DNA of 64,000 bases, from the NCBI GenBank assembly GCA_963680875.1, contig OY804582.1:52098646-52162645 (forward strand), given 5' to 3'. The notes beneath the pieces were generated by a model that saw only the letters and a program-made list of their open reading frames with translations, was not told where the DNA came from and did no database searches. Source of the DNA: Bathymodiolus brooksi. Lineage: Eukaryota; Mollusca; Bivalvia; Mytilida; Modiolidae. This document shows positions 11,241 to 25,290 of this stretch, one piece after another; the first letter of the stretch is position 1, and each line of letters opens with the position of its first letter. Made by a program: the position numbers and the translations under genes.

Positions 11241-14200
11241 TCCAATCAAGGGGCGTATATACAGTCTTACTGTATATATTTATAAAGCAGAGACATGTAC
11301 AAACATTTTGAGGTATGATACATGTATGTCAAGCTATCCTGAAGACCAGAAGTGGACGAAAATTGAGCCATAATGGTTATACAGCCGGCAATTTTGACCT
11401 TCCCGACCATGGTTTTTTACTTCTGACTTGCTCCACAGGTCCCATGGAATGATCTACGGGGAATAGTTATCAAGCAGAGGCATTGACAAACGTCTTGAGG
11501 TATTATACATGTAGATCAAGCCATCCTGAGGACCGAAAGTTGCCTATTACGGAGCTAAAATGGGATGCCAGGACCCTGACGGATATTTCGGGTAGTACCG
11601 CATATTGGTTTTTCGCATTTTTCTGGCTAACGGAGGGCTCCAGAAATAAAAACTAGACATATGTATTAAGCAGATACACCTGCGCACATATTTATTAAGG
11701 TATTTGGTTATTCGGGCCGCCATGGGGACCGGAAGGGGGTGAAAACATAGGTAAATCGTCTTATTTTAACCTACCGCCGGACATTGGTTTTACATTATTT
11801 ACTCCAATCAAGGGGCGTATAGACAGTCTTACTGTATATATTTATAAAGCAGAGACATGTACAAACATTTTGAGGTATGATACATGTATGTCAAGCTATC
11901 CTGGAGACCGGAAGTGGACGAAAATTGAGCCATAATGGTTGTACAGCCGGCAATTTTGACCTACCCGACCATGGTTTTTTACTTCTGACTTGCTCCACAG
12001 GTCCTATGGAATGATCTACGGGGAATAGTTATCAAGCAGAGGCATTGACAAACGTTTTGAGGTATTATACATGTAGATCAAGCCATCCTGAGGACCGAAA
12101 GTTGCCTATTACGGAGCTAAAATGGGATGCCAGGACTCTGACGGATATTTCGGGTAGTACCGCATATTGGTTTTTCGCATTTTTCTGGCTAACGGAGGGC
12201 TCCAGAAATAAAAACTAGACATATGTATTAAGCAGATACACCTGCGCACATATTTATTAAGGTATTTGGTTATTCGGGCCGCCATGGGGACCGGAAGGGG
12301 GTGAAAACATAGGTAAATCGTCTTATTTTAACCTACCGCCGGACATTGGTTTTACATTATTTACTCCAATCAAGGGGCGTATAGACAGTCTTACTGTATA
12401 TATTTATAAAGCAGAGACATGTACAAACATTTTGAGGTATGATACATGTATGTCAAGCTATCCTGGAGACCGGAAGTGGACGAAAATTGAGCCATAATGG
12501 TTGTACAGCCGGCAATTTTGACCTACCCGACCATGGTTTTTTACTTCTGACTTGCTCCACAGGTCCTATTGAATGATCTACGGGGAATAGTTATCAAGCA
12601 GAGGCATTGACAAACGTTTTGAGGTATTATACATGTAGATCAAGCCATCCTGAGGACCGAAAGTTGCCTATTACGGAGCTAAAATGGGATGCCAGGACCC
12701 TGACGGATATTTCGGGTAGTACCGCATATTGGTTTTTCGCATTTTTCTGGCTAACGGAGGGCTCCAGAAATAAAAACTAGACATATGTATTAAGCAGATA
12801 CACCTGCGCACATATTTATTAAGGTATTTGGTTATTCGGGCCGCCATGGGGACCGGAAGGGGGTGAAAACATAGGTAAATCGTCTTATTTTAACCTACCG
12901 CCGGACATTGGTTTTACATTATTTACTCCAATCAAGGGGCGTATAGACAGTCTTACTGTATATATTTATAAAGCAGAGACATGTACAAACATTTTGAGGT
13001 ATGATACATGTATGTCAAGCTATCCTGGAGACCGGAAGTGGACGAAAATTGAGCCATAATGGTTGTACAGCCGGCAATTTTGACCTACCCGACCATGGTT
13101 TTTTACTTCTGACTTGCTCCACAGGTCCTATTGAATGATCTACGGGGAATAGTTATCAAGCAGAGGCATTGACAAACGTTTTGAGGTATTATACATGTAG
13201 ATCAAGCCATCCTGAGGACCGAAAGTTGCCTATTACGGAGCTAAAATGGGATGCCAGGACCCTGACGGATATTTCGGGTAGTACCGCATATTGGTTTTTC
13301 GCATTTTTCTGGCTAACGGAGGGCTCCAGAAATAAAAACTAGACATATGTATTAAGCAGATACACCTGCGCACATATTTATTAAGGTATTTGGTTATTCG
13401 GGCCGCCATGGGGACCGGAAGGGGGTGAAAACATAGGTAAATCGTCTTATTTTAACCTACCCCCGGACATTGGTTTTACATTATTTACTCCAATCAAGGG
13501 GCGTATATACAGTCTTACTGTATATATTTATAAAGCAGAGACATGTACAAACATTTTGAGGTATGATACATGTATGTCAAGCTATCCTGAAGACCGGAAG
13601 TGGACGAAAATTGAGCCATAATGGTTATACAGCCGGCAATTTTGACCTTCCCGACCATGGTTTTTTACTTCTGACTTGCTCCACAGGTCCCATGGAATGA
13701 TCTACGGGGAATAGTTATCAAGCAGAGGCATTGACAAACGTCTTGAGGTATTATACATGTAGATCAAGCCATCCTGAGGACCGAAAGTTGCCTATTACGG
13801 AGCTAAAATGGGATGCCAGGACCCTGACGAATATTTCGGGTAGTACCGCATATTGGTTTTTCGCATTTTTCTGGCTAACGGAGGGCTCCAGAAATAAAAA
13901 CTAGACATATGTATTAAGCAGATACACCTGCGCACATATTTATTAAGGTATTTGGTTATTCGGGCCGCCATGGGGACCGGAAGGGGGTGAAAACATAGGT
14001 AAATCGTCTTATTTTAACCTACCGCCGGACATTGGTTTTACATTATTTACTCCAATCAAGGGGCGTATAGACAGTCTTACTGTATATATTTATAAAGCAG
14101 AGACATGTACAAACATTTTGAGGTATGATACATGTATGTCAAGCTATCCTGAAGACCGGAAGTGGACGAAAATTGAGCCATAATGGTTGTACAGCCGGCA

Positions 14201-15736
14201 ATTTTGACCTACCCGACCATGGTTTTTTACTTCTGACTTGCTCCACAGGTCCTATGGAATGATCTACGGGGAATAGTTATCAAGCAGAGGCATTGACAAA
14301 CGTTTTGAGGTATTATACATGTAGATCAAGCCATCCTGAGGACCGAAAGTTGCCTATTACGGAGCTAAAATGGGATGCCAGGACCCTGACGGATATTTCG
14401 GGTAGTACCGCATATTGGTTTTTCGCATTTTTCTGGCTAACGGAGGGCTCCAGAAATAAAAACTAGACATATGTATTAAGCAGATACACCTGCGCACATA
14501 TTTATTAAGGTATTTGGTTATTCGGGCCGCCATGGGGACCGGAAGGGGGTGAAAACATAGGTAAATCGTCTTATTTTAACCTACCGCCGGACATTGGTTT
14601 TACATTATTTACTCCAATCAAGGGGCGTATAGACAGTCTTACTGTATATATTTATAAAGCAGAGACATGTACAAACATTTTGAGGTATGATACATGTATG
14701 TCAAGCTATCCTGGAGACCGGAAGTGGACGAAAATTGAGCCATAATGGTTGTACAGCCGGCAATTTTGACCTACCCGACCATGGTTTTTTACTTCTGACT
14801 TGCTCCACAGGTCCTATGGAATGATCTACGGGGAATAGTTATCAAGCAGAGGCATTGACAAACGTTTTGAGGTATTATACATGTAGATCAAGCCATCCTG
14901 AGGACCGAAAGTTGCCTATTACGGAGCTAAAATGGGATGCCAGGACCCTGACGGATATTTCGGGTAGTACCGCATATTGGTTTTTCGCATTTTTCTGGCT
15001 AACGGAGGGCTCCAGAAATAAAAACTAGACATATGTATTAAGCAGATACACCTGCGCACATATTTATTAAGGTATTTGGTTATTCGGGCCGCCATGGGGA
15101 CCGGAAGGGGGTGAAAACATAGGTAAATCGTCTTATTTTAACCTACCGCCGGACATTGGTTTTACATTATTTACTCCAATCAAGGGGCGTATAGACAGTC
15201 TTACTGTATATATTTATAAAGCAGAGACATGTACAAACATTTTGAGGTATAATACATGTATGTCAAGCTATCCTGGAGACCGGAAGTGGACGAAAATTGA
15301 GCCATAATGGTTGTACAGCCGGCAATTTTGACCTACCCGACCATGGTTTTTTACTTCTGACTTGCTCCACAGGTCCTATGGAATGATCTACGGGGAATAG
15401 TTATCAAGCAGAGGCATTGACAAACGTTTTGAGGTATTATACATGTAGATCAAGCCATCCTGAGGACCGAAAGTTGCCTATTACGGAGCTAAAATGGGAT
15501 GCCAGGACCCTGACGGATATTTCGGGTAGTACCGCATATTGGTTTTTCGCATTTTTCTGGCTAACGGAGGGCTCCAGAAATAAAAACTAGACATATGTAT
15601 TAAGCAGATACACCTGCGCACATATTTATTAAGGTATTTGGTTATTCGGGCCGCCATGGGGACCGGAAGGGGGTGAAAACATAGGTAAATCGTCTTATTT
15701 TAACCTACCCCCGGACATTGGTTTTACATTATTTAC
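11241..15736. repeat. Eight-monomer higher-order unit (copies 21-28, 4496 bp)
   Basis: Order: d (11241, A108), a' (11803), b (12365), b (12927, ends C536), d (13489, G108, A342), a with A102 (14051), a (14613), c (15175, ends C536). It repeats the preceding 4496-bp unit, including the shared A342. The differences are A102 in copy 26, where part of the d haplotype appears in a G20 monomer, and type a instead of b in copy 27. Confidence 0.85.
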
Positions 15737-18700
15737 TCCAATCAAGGGGCGTATATACAGTCTTACTGTATATATTTATAAAGCAGAGACATGTACAAAC
15801 ATTTTGAGGTATGATACATGTATGTCAAGCTATCCTGAAGACCAGAAGTGGACGAAAATTGAGCCATAATGGTTATACAGCCGGCAATTTTGACCTTCCC
15901 GACCATGGTTTTTTACTTCTGACTTGCTCCACAGGTCCCATGGAATGATCTACGGGGAATAGTTATCAAGCAGAGGCATTGACAAACGTCTTGAGGTATT
16001 ATACATGTAGATCAAGCCATCCTGAGGACCGAAAGTTGCCTATTACGGAGCTAAAATGGGATGCCAGGACCCTGACGGATATTTCGGGTAGTACCGCATA
16101 TTGGTTTTTCGCATTTTTCTGGCTAACGGAGGGCTCCAGAAATAAAAACTAGACATATGTATTAAGCAGATACACCTGCGCACATATTTATTAAGGTATT
16201 TGGTTATTCGGGCCGCCATGGGGACCGGAAGGGGGTGAAAACATAGGTAAATCGTCTTATTTTAACCTACCGCCGGACATTGGTTTTACATTATTTACTC
16301 CAATCAAGGGGCGTATAGACAGTCTTACTGTATATATTTATAAAGCAGAGACATGTACAAACATTTTGAGGTATGATACATGTATGTCAAGCTATCCTGG
16401 AGACCGGAAGTGGACGAAAATTGAGCCATAATGGTTGTACAGCCGGCAATTTTGACCTACCCGACCATGGTTTTTTACTTCTGACTTGCTCCACAGGTCC
16501 TATGGAATGATCTACGGGGAATAGTTATCAAGCAGAGGCATTGACAAACGTTTTGAGGTATTATACATGTAGATCAAGCCATCCTGAGGACCGAAAGTTG
16601 CCTATTACGGAGCTAAAATGGGATGCCAGGACTCTGACGGATATTTCGGGTAGTACCGCATATTGGTTTTTCGCATTTTTCTGGCTAACGGAGGGCTCCA
16701 GAAATAAAAACTAGACATATGTATTAAGCAGATACACCTGCGCACATATTTATTAAGGTATTTGGTTATTCGGGCCGCCATGGGGACCGGAAGGGGGTGA
16801 AAACATAGGTAAATCGTCTTATTTTAACCTACCGCCGGACATTGGTTTTACATTATTTACTCCAATCAAGGGGCGTATAGACAGTCTTACTGTATATATT
16901 TATAAAGCAGAGACATGTACAAACATTTTGAGGTATGATACATGTATGTCAAGCTATCCTGGAGACCGGAAGTGGACGAAAATTGAGCCATAATGGTTGT
17001 ACAGCCGGCAATTTTGACCTACCCGACCATGGTTTTTTACTTCTGACTTGCTCCACAGGTCCTATTGAATGATCTACGGGGAATAGTTATCAAGCAGAGG
17101 CATTGACAAACGTTTTGAGGTATTATACATGTAGATCAAGCCATCCTGAGGACCGAAAGTTGCCTATTACGGAGCTAAAATGGGATGCCAGGACCCTGAC
17201 GGATATTTCGGGTAGTACCGCATATTGGTTTTTCGCATTTTTCTGGCTAACGGAGGGCTCCAGAAATAAAAACTAGACATATGTATTAAGCAGATACACC
17301 TGCGCACATATTTATTAAGGTATTTGGTTATTCGGGCCGCCATGGGGACCGGAAGGGGGTGAAAACATAGGTAAATCGTCTTATTTTAACCTACCGCCGG
17401 ACATTGGTTTTACATTATTTACTCCAATCAAGGGGCGTATAGACAGTCTTACTGTATATATTTATAAAGCAGAGACATGTACAAACATTTTGAGGTATGA
17501 TACATGTATGTCAAGCTATCCTGGAGACCGGAAGTGGACGAAAATTGAGCCATAATGGTTGTACAGCCGGCAATTTTGACCTACCCGACCATGGTTTTTT
17601 ACTTCTGACTTGCTCCACAGGTCCTATTGAATGATCTACGGGGAATAGTTATCAAGCAGAGGCATTGACAAACGTTTTGAGGTATTATACATGTAGATCA
17701 AGCCATCCTGAGGACCGAAAGTTGCCTATTACGGAGCTAAAATGGGATGCCAGGACCCTGACGGATATTTCGGGTAGTACCGCATATTGGTTTTTCGCAT
17801 TTTTCTGGCTAACGGAGGGCTCCAGAAATAAAAACTAGACATATGTATTAAGCAGATACACCTGCGCACATATTTATTAAGGTATTTGGTTATTCGGGCC
17901 GCCATGGGGACCGGAAGGGGGTGAAAACATAGGTAAATCGTCTTATTTTAACCTACCCCCGGACATTGGTTTTACATTATTTACTCCAATCAAGGGGCGT
18001 ATATACAGTCTTACTGTATATATTTATAAAGCAGAGACATGTACAAACATTTTGAGGTATGATACATGTATGTCAAGCTATCCTGAAGACCGGAAGTGGA
18101 CGAAAATTGAGCCATAATGGTTATACAGCCGGCAATTTTGACCTTCCCGACCATGGTTTTTTACTTCTGACTTGCTCCACAGGTCCCATGGAATGATCTA
18201 CGGTGAATAGTTATCAAGCAGAGGCATTGACAAACGTCTTGAGGTATTATACATGTAGATCAAGCCATCCTGAGGACCGAAAGTTGCCTATTACGGAGCT
18301 AAAATGGGATGCCAGGACCCTGACGGATATTTCGGGTAGTACCGCATATTGGTTTTTCGCATTTTTCTGGCTAACGGAGGGCTCCAGAAATAAAAACTAG
18401 ACATATGTATTAAGCAGATACACCTGCGCACATATTTATTAAGGTATTTGGTTATTCGGGCCGCCATGGGGACCGGAAGGGGGTGAAAACATAGGTAAAT
18501 CGTCTTATTTTAACCTACCGCCGGACATTGGTTTTACATTATTTACTCCAATCAAGGGGCGTATAGACAGTCTTACTGTATATATTTATAAAGCAGAGAC
18601 ATGTACAAACATTTTGAGGTATGATACATGTATGTCAAGCTATCCTGAAGACCGGAAGTGGACGAAAATTGAGCCATAATGGTTGTACAGCCGGCAATTT

Positions 18701-20794
18701 TGACCTACCCGACCATGGTTTTTTACTTCTGACTTGCTCCACAGGTCCTATGGAATGATCTACGGGGAATAGTTATCAAGCAGAGGCATTGACAAACGTT
18801 TTGAGGTATTATACATGTAGATCAAGCCATCCTGAGGACCGAAAGTTGCCTATTACGGAGCTAAAATGGGATGCCAGGACCCTGACGGATATTTCGGGTA
18901 GTACCGCATATTGGTTTTTCGCATTTTTCTGGCTAACGGAGGGCTCCAGAAATAAAAACTAGACATATGTATTAAGCAGATACACCTGCGCACATATTTA
19001 TTAAGGTATTTGGTTATTCGGGCCGCCATGGGGACCGGAAGGGGGTGAAAACATAGGTAAATCGTCTTATTTTAACCTACCGCCGGACATTGGTTTTACA
19101 TTATTTACTCCAATCAAGGGGCGTATAGACAGTCTTACTGTATATATTTATAAAGCAGAGACATGTACAAACATTTTGAGGTATGATACATGTATGTCAA
19201 GCTATCCTGGAGACCGGAAGTGGACGAAAATTGAGCCATAATGGTTGTACAGCCGGCAATTTTGACCTACCCGACCATGGTTTTTTACTTCTGACTTGCT
19301 CCACAGGTCCTATGGAATGATCTACGGGGAATAGTTATCAAGCAGAGGCATTGACAAACGTTTTGAGGTATTATACATGTAGATCAAGCCATCCTGAGGA
19401 CCGAAAGTTGCCTATTACGGAGCTAAAATGGGATGCCAGGACCCTGACGGATATTTCGGGTAGTACCGCATATTGGTTTTTCGCATTTTTCTGGCTAACG
19501 GAGGGCTCCAGAAATAAAAACTAGACATATGTATTAAGCAGATACACCTGCGCACATATTTATTAAGGTATTTGGTTATTCGGGCCGCCATGGGGACCGG
19601 AAGGGGGTGAAAACATAGGTAAATCGTCTTATTTTAACCTACCGCCGGACATTGGTTTTACATTATTTACTCCAATCAAGGGGCGTATAGACAGTCTTAC
19701 TGTATATATTTATAAAGCAGAGACATGTACAAACATTTTGAGGTATGATACATGTATGTCAAGCTATCCTGGAGACCGGAAGTGGACGAAAATTGAGCCA
19801 TAATGGTTGTACAGCCGGCAATTTTGACCTACCCGACCATGGTTTTTTACTTCTGACTTGCTCCACAGGTCCTATTGAATGATCTACGGGGAATAGTTAT
19901 CAAGCAGAGGCATTGACAAACGTTTTGAGGTATTATACATGTAGATCAAGCCATCCTGAGGACCGAAAGTTGCCTATTACGGAGCTAAAATGGGATGCCA
20001 GGACCCTGACGGATATTTCGGGTAGTACCGCATATTGGTTTTTCGCATTTTTCTGGCTAACGGAGGGCTCCAGAAATAAAAACTAGACATATGTATTAAG
20101 CAGATACACCTGCGCACATATTTATTAAGGTATTTGGTTATTCGGGCCGCCATGGGGACCGGAAGGGGGTGAAAACATAGGTAAATCGTCTTATTTTAAC
20201 CTACCGCCGGACATTGGTTTTACATTATTTACTCCAATCAAGGGGCGTATAGACAGTCTTACTGTATATATTTATAAAGCAGAGACATGTACAAACATTT
20301 TGAGGTATAATACATGTATGTCAAGCTATCCTGGAGACCGGAAGTGGACGAAAATTGAGCCATAATGGTTGTACAGCCGGCAATTTTGACCTACCCGACC
20401 ATGGTTTTTTACTTCTGACTTGCTCCACAGGTCCTATGGAATGATCTACGGGGAATAGTTATCAAGCAGAGGCATTGACAAACGTTTTGAGGTATTATAC
20501 ATGTAGATCAAGCCATCCTGAGGACCGAAAGTTGCCTATTACGGAGCTAAAATGGGATGCCAGGACCCTGACGGATATTTCGGGTAGTACCGCATATTGG
20601 TTTTTCGCATTTTTCTGGCTAACGGAGGGCTCCAGAAATAAAAACTAGACATATGTATTAAGCAGATACACCTGCGCACATATTTATTAAGGTATTTGGT
20701 TATTCGGGCCGCCATGGGGACCGGAAGGGGGTGAAAACATAGGTAAATCGTCTTATTTTAACCTACCCCCGGACATTGGTTTTACATTATTTAC
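15737..20794. repeat. Nine-monomer higher-order unit (copies 29-37)
   Basis: Order: d (15737, A108), a' (16299), b (16861), b (17423), d (17985, G108), a with A102 (18547), a (19109), b (19671), c (20233, ends C536). It is the eight-monomer pattern plus one extra monomer in the second half. The A102 in copy 34 matches copy 26 one unit earlier. Copy 33 carries a private G-to-T change at 18204, which creates a GTG and makes an otherwise start-less open stretch look like a 65-codon frame (18203-18400); it is not a gene. Confidence 0.8.
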
Positions 20795-23700
20795 TCCAAT
20801 CAAGGGGCGTATATACAGTCTTACTGTATATATTTATAAAGCAGAGACATGTACAAACATTTTGAGGTATGATACATGTATGTCAAGCTATCCTGAAGAC
20901 CAGAAGTGGACGAAAATTGAGCCATAATGGTTATACAGCCGGCAATTTTGACCTTCCCGACCATGGTTTTTTACTTCTGACTTGCTCCACAGGTCCCATG
21001 GAATGATCTACGGGGAATAGTTATCAAGCAGAGGCATTGACAAACGTCTTGAGGTATTATACATGTAGATCAAGCCATCCTGAGGACCGAAAGTTGCCTA
21101 TTACGGAGCTAAAATGGGATGCCAGGACCCTGACGGATATTTCGGGTAGTACCGCATATTGGTTTTTCGCATTTTTCTGGCTAACGGAGGGCTCCAGAAA
21201 TAAAAACTAGACATATGTATTAAGCAGATACACCTGCGCACATATTTATTAAGGTATTTGGTTATTCGGGCCGCCATGGGGACCGGAAGGGGGTGAAAAC
21301 ATAGGTAAATCGTCTTATTTTAACCTACCGCCGGACATTGGTTTTACATTATTTACTCCAATCAAGGGGCGTATAGACAGTCTTACTGTATATATTTATA
21401 AAGCAGAGACATGTACAAACATTTTGAGGTATGATACATGTATGTCAAGCTATCCTGGAGACCGGAAGTGGACGAAAATTGAGCCATAATGGTTGTACAG
21501 CCGGCAATTTTGACCTACCCGACCATGGTTTTTTACTTCTGACTTGCTCCACAGGTCCTATGGAATGATCTACGGGGAATAGTTATCAAGCAGAGGCATT
21601 GACAAACGTTTTGAGGTATTATACATGTAGATCAAGCCATCCTGAGGACCGAAAGTTGCCTATTACGGAGCTAAAATGGGATGCCAGGACTCTGACGGAT
21701 ATTTCGGGTAGTACCGCATATTGGTTTTTCGCATTTTTCTGGCTAACGGAGGGCTCCAGAAATAAAAACTAGACATATGTATTAAGCAGATACACCTGCG
21801 CACATATTTATTAAGGTATTTGGTTATTCGGGCCGCCATGGGGACCGGAAGGGGGTGAAAACATAGGTAAATCGTCTTATTTTAACCTACCGCCGGACAT
21901 TGGTTTTACATTATTTACTCCAATCAAGGGGCGTATAGACAGTCTTACTGTATATATTTATAAAGCAGAGACATGTACAAACATTTTGAGGTATGATACA
22001 TGTATGTCAAGCTATCCTGGAGACCGGAAGTGGACGAAAATTGAGCCATAATGGTTGTACAGCCGGCAATTTTGACCTACCCGACCATGGTTTTTTACTT
22101 CTGACTTGCTCCACAGGTCCTATGGAATGATCTACGGGGAATAGTTATCAAGCAGAGGCATTGACAAACGTTTTGAGGTATTATACATGTAGATCAAGCC
22201 ATCCTGAGGACCGAAAGTTGCCTATTACGGAGCTAAAATGGGATGCCAGGACCCTGACGGATATTTCGGGTAGTACCGCATATTGGTTTTTCGCATTTTT
22301 CTGGCTAACGGAGGGCTCCAGAAATAAAAACTAGACATATGTATTAAGCAGATACACCTGCGCACATATTTATTAAGGTATTTGGTTATTCGGGCCGCCA
22401 TGGGGACCGGAAGGGGGTGAAAACATAGGTAAATCGTCTTATTTTAACCTACCCCCGGACATTGGTTTTACATTATTTACTCCAATCAAGGGGCGTATAT
22501 ACAGTCTTACTGTATATATTTATAAAGCAGAGACATGTACAAACATTTTGAGGTATGATACATGTATGTCAAGCTATCCTGAAGACCAGAAGTGGACGAA
22601 AATTGAGCCATAATGGTTATACAGCCGGCAATTTTGACCTTCCCGACCATGGTTTTTTACTTCTGACTTGCTCCACAGGTCCCATGGAATGATCTACGGG
22701 GAATAGTTATCAAGCAGAGGCATTGACAAACGTCTTGAGGTATTATACATGTAGATCAAGCCATCCTGAGGACCGAAAGTTGCCTATTACGGAGCTAAAA
22801 TGGGATGCCAGGACCCTGACGGATATTTCGGGTAGTACCGCATATTGGTTTTTCGCATTTTTCTGGCTAACGGAGGGCTCCAGAAATAAAAACTAGACAT
22901 ATGTATTAAGCAGATACACCTGCGCACATATTTATTAAGGTATTTGGTTATTCGGCCCGCCATGGGGACCGGAAGGGGGTGAAAACATAGGTAAATCGTC
23001 TTATTTTAACCTACCGCCGGACATTGGTTTTACATTATTTACTCCAATCAAGGGGCGTATAGACAGTCTTACTGTATATATTTATAAAGCAGAGACATGT
23101 ACAAACATTTTGAGGTATGATACATGTATGTCAAGCTATCCTGGAGACCGGAAGTGGACGAAAATTGAGCCATAATGGTTGTACAGCCGGCAATTTTGAC
23201 CTACCCGACCATGGTTTTTTACTTCTGACTTGCTCCACAGGTCCTATGGAATGATCTACGGGGAATAGTTATCAAGCAGAGGCATTGACAAACGTTTTGA
23301 GGTATTATACATGTAGATCAAGCCATCCTGAGGACCGAAAGTTGCCTATTACGGAGCTAAAATGGGATGCCAGGACTCTGACGGATATTTCGGGTAGTAC
23401 CGCATATTGGTTTTTCGCATTTTTCTGGCTAACGGAGGGCTCCAGAAATAAAAACTAGACATATGTATTAAGCAGATACACCTGCGCACATATTTATTAA
23501 GGTATTTGGTTATTCGGGCCGCCATGGGGACCGGAAGGGGGTGAAAACATAGGTAAATCGTCTTATTTTAACCTACCGCCGGACATTGGTTTTACATTAT
23601 TTACTCCAATCAAGGGGCGTATAGACAGTCTTACTGTATATATTTATAAAGCAGAGACATGTACAAACATTTTGAGGTATGATACATGTATGTCAAGCTA

Positions 23701-25290
23701 TCCTGGAGACCGGAAGTGGACGAAAATTGAGCCATAATGGTTGTACAGCCGGCAATTTTGACCTACCCGACCATGGTTTTTTACTTCTGACTTGCTCCAC
23801 AGGTCCTATTGAATGATCTACGGGGAATAGTTATCAAGCAGAGGCATTGACAAACGTTTTGAGGTATTATACATGTAGATCAAGCCATCCTGAGGACCGA
23901 AAGTTGCCTATTACGGAGCTAAAATGGGATGCCAGGACCCTGACGGATATTTCGGGTAGTACCGCATATTGGTTTTTCGCATTTTTCTGGCTAACGGAGG
24001 GCTCCAGAAATAAAAACTAGACATATGTATTAAGCAGATACACCTGCGCACATATTTATTAAGGTATTTGGTTATTCGGGCCGCCATGGGGACCGGAAGG
24101 GGGTGAAAACATAGGTAAATCGTCTTATTTTAACCTACCGCCGGACATTGGTTTTACATTATTTACTCCAATCAAGGGGCGTATAGACAGTCTTACTGTA
24201 TATATTTATAAAGCAGAGACATGTACAAACATTTTGAGGTATGATACATGTATGTCAAGCTATCCTGGAGACCGGAAGTGGACGAAAATTGAGCCATAAT
24301 GGTTGTACAGCCGGCAATTTTGACCTACCCGACCATGGTTTTTTACTTCTGACTTGCTCCACAGGTCCTATTGAATGATCTACGGGGAATAGTTATCAAG
24401 CAGAGGCATTGACAAACGTTTTGAGGTATTATACATGTAGATCAAGCCATCCTGAGGACCGAAAGTTGCCTATTACGGAGCTAAAATGGGATGCCAGGAC
24501 CCTGACGGATATTTCGGGTAGTACCGCATATTGGTTTTTCGCATTTTTCTGGCTAACGGAGGGCTCCAGAAATAAAAACTAGACATATGTATTAAGCAGA
24601 TACACCTGCGCACATATTTATTAAGGTATTTGGTTATTCGGGCCGCCATGGGGACCGGAAGGGGGTGAAAACATAGGTAAATCGTCTTATTTTAACCTAC
24701 CCCCGGACATTGGTTTTACATTATTTACTCCAATCAAGGGGCGTATATACAGTCTTACTGTATATATTTATAAAGCAGAGACATGTACAAACATTTTGAG
24801 GTATGATACATGTATGTCAAGCTATCCTGAAGACCGGAAGTGGACGAAAATTGAGCCATAATGGTTATACAGCCGGCAATTTTGACCTACCCGACCATGG
24901 TTTTTTACTTCTGACTTGCTCCACAGGTCCTATGGAATGATCTACGGGGAATAGTTATCAAGCAGAGGCATTGACAAACGTTTTGAGGTATTATACATGT
25001 AGATCAAGCCATCCTGAGGACCGAAAGTTGCCTATTACGGAGCTAAAATGGGATGCCAGGACCCTGACGGATATTTCGGGTAGTACCGCATATTGGTTTT
25101 TCGCATTTTTCTGGCTAACGGAGGGCTCCAGAAATAAAAACTAGACATATGTATTAAGCAGATACACCTGCGCACATATTTATTAAGGTATTTGGTTATT
25201 CGGGCCGCCATGGGGACCGGAAGGGGGTGAAAACATAGGTAAATCGTCTTATTTTAACCTACCCCCGGACATTGGTTTTACATTATTTAC
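20795..25290. repeat. Irregular eight monomers: 3-mer plus 5-mer (copies 38-45)
   Basis: Order: d (20795, A108), a' (21357), a (21919, ends C536), d (22481, A108, private C at 22956), a' (23043), b (23605), b (24167, ends C536), mosaic (24729, ends C536). The mosaic has T20, A102 and A139 but A161, T203 and T254, so it switches from d to a between positions 139 and 161. The second d comes three monomers after the first, and the mosaic is followed at once by another d. Confidence 0.75.

Noticed and set aside
18203..18400. 65-codon open reading frame beginning with GTG
   Set aside because: It is monomer positions 219-416 of copy 33. The same stretch is open in other copies (from after the TGA at 210-212 to the TAG at 414-416) but has no ATG. 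Copy 33 differs only by a private G-to-T at 18204 that makes GTG. There is no ribosome-binding or promoter context, no recognisable protein, and the setting is a satellite array.
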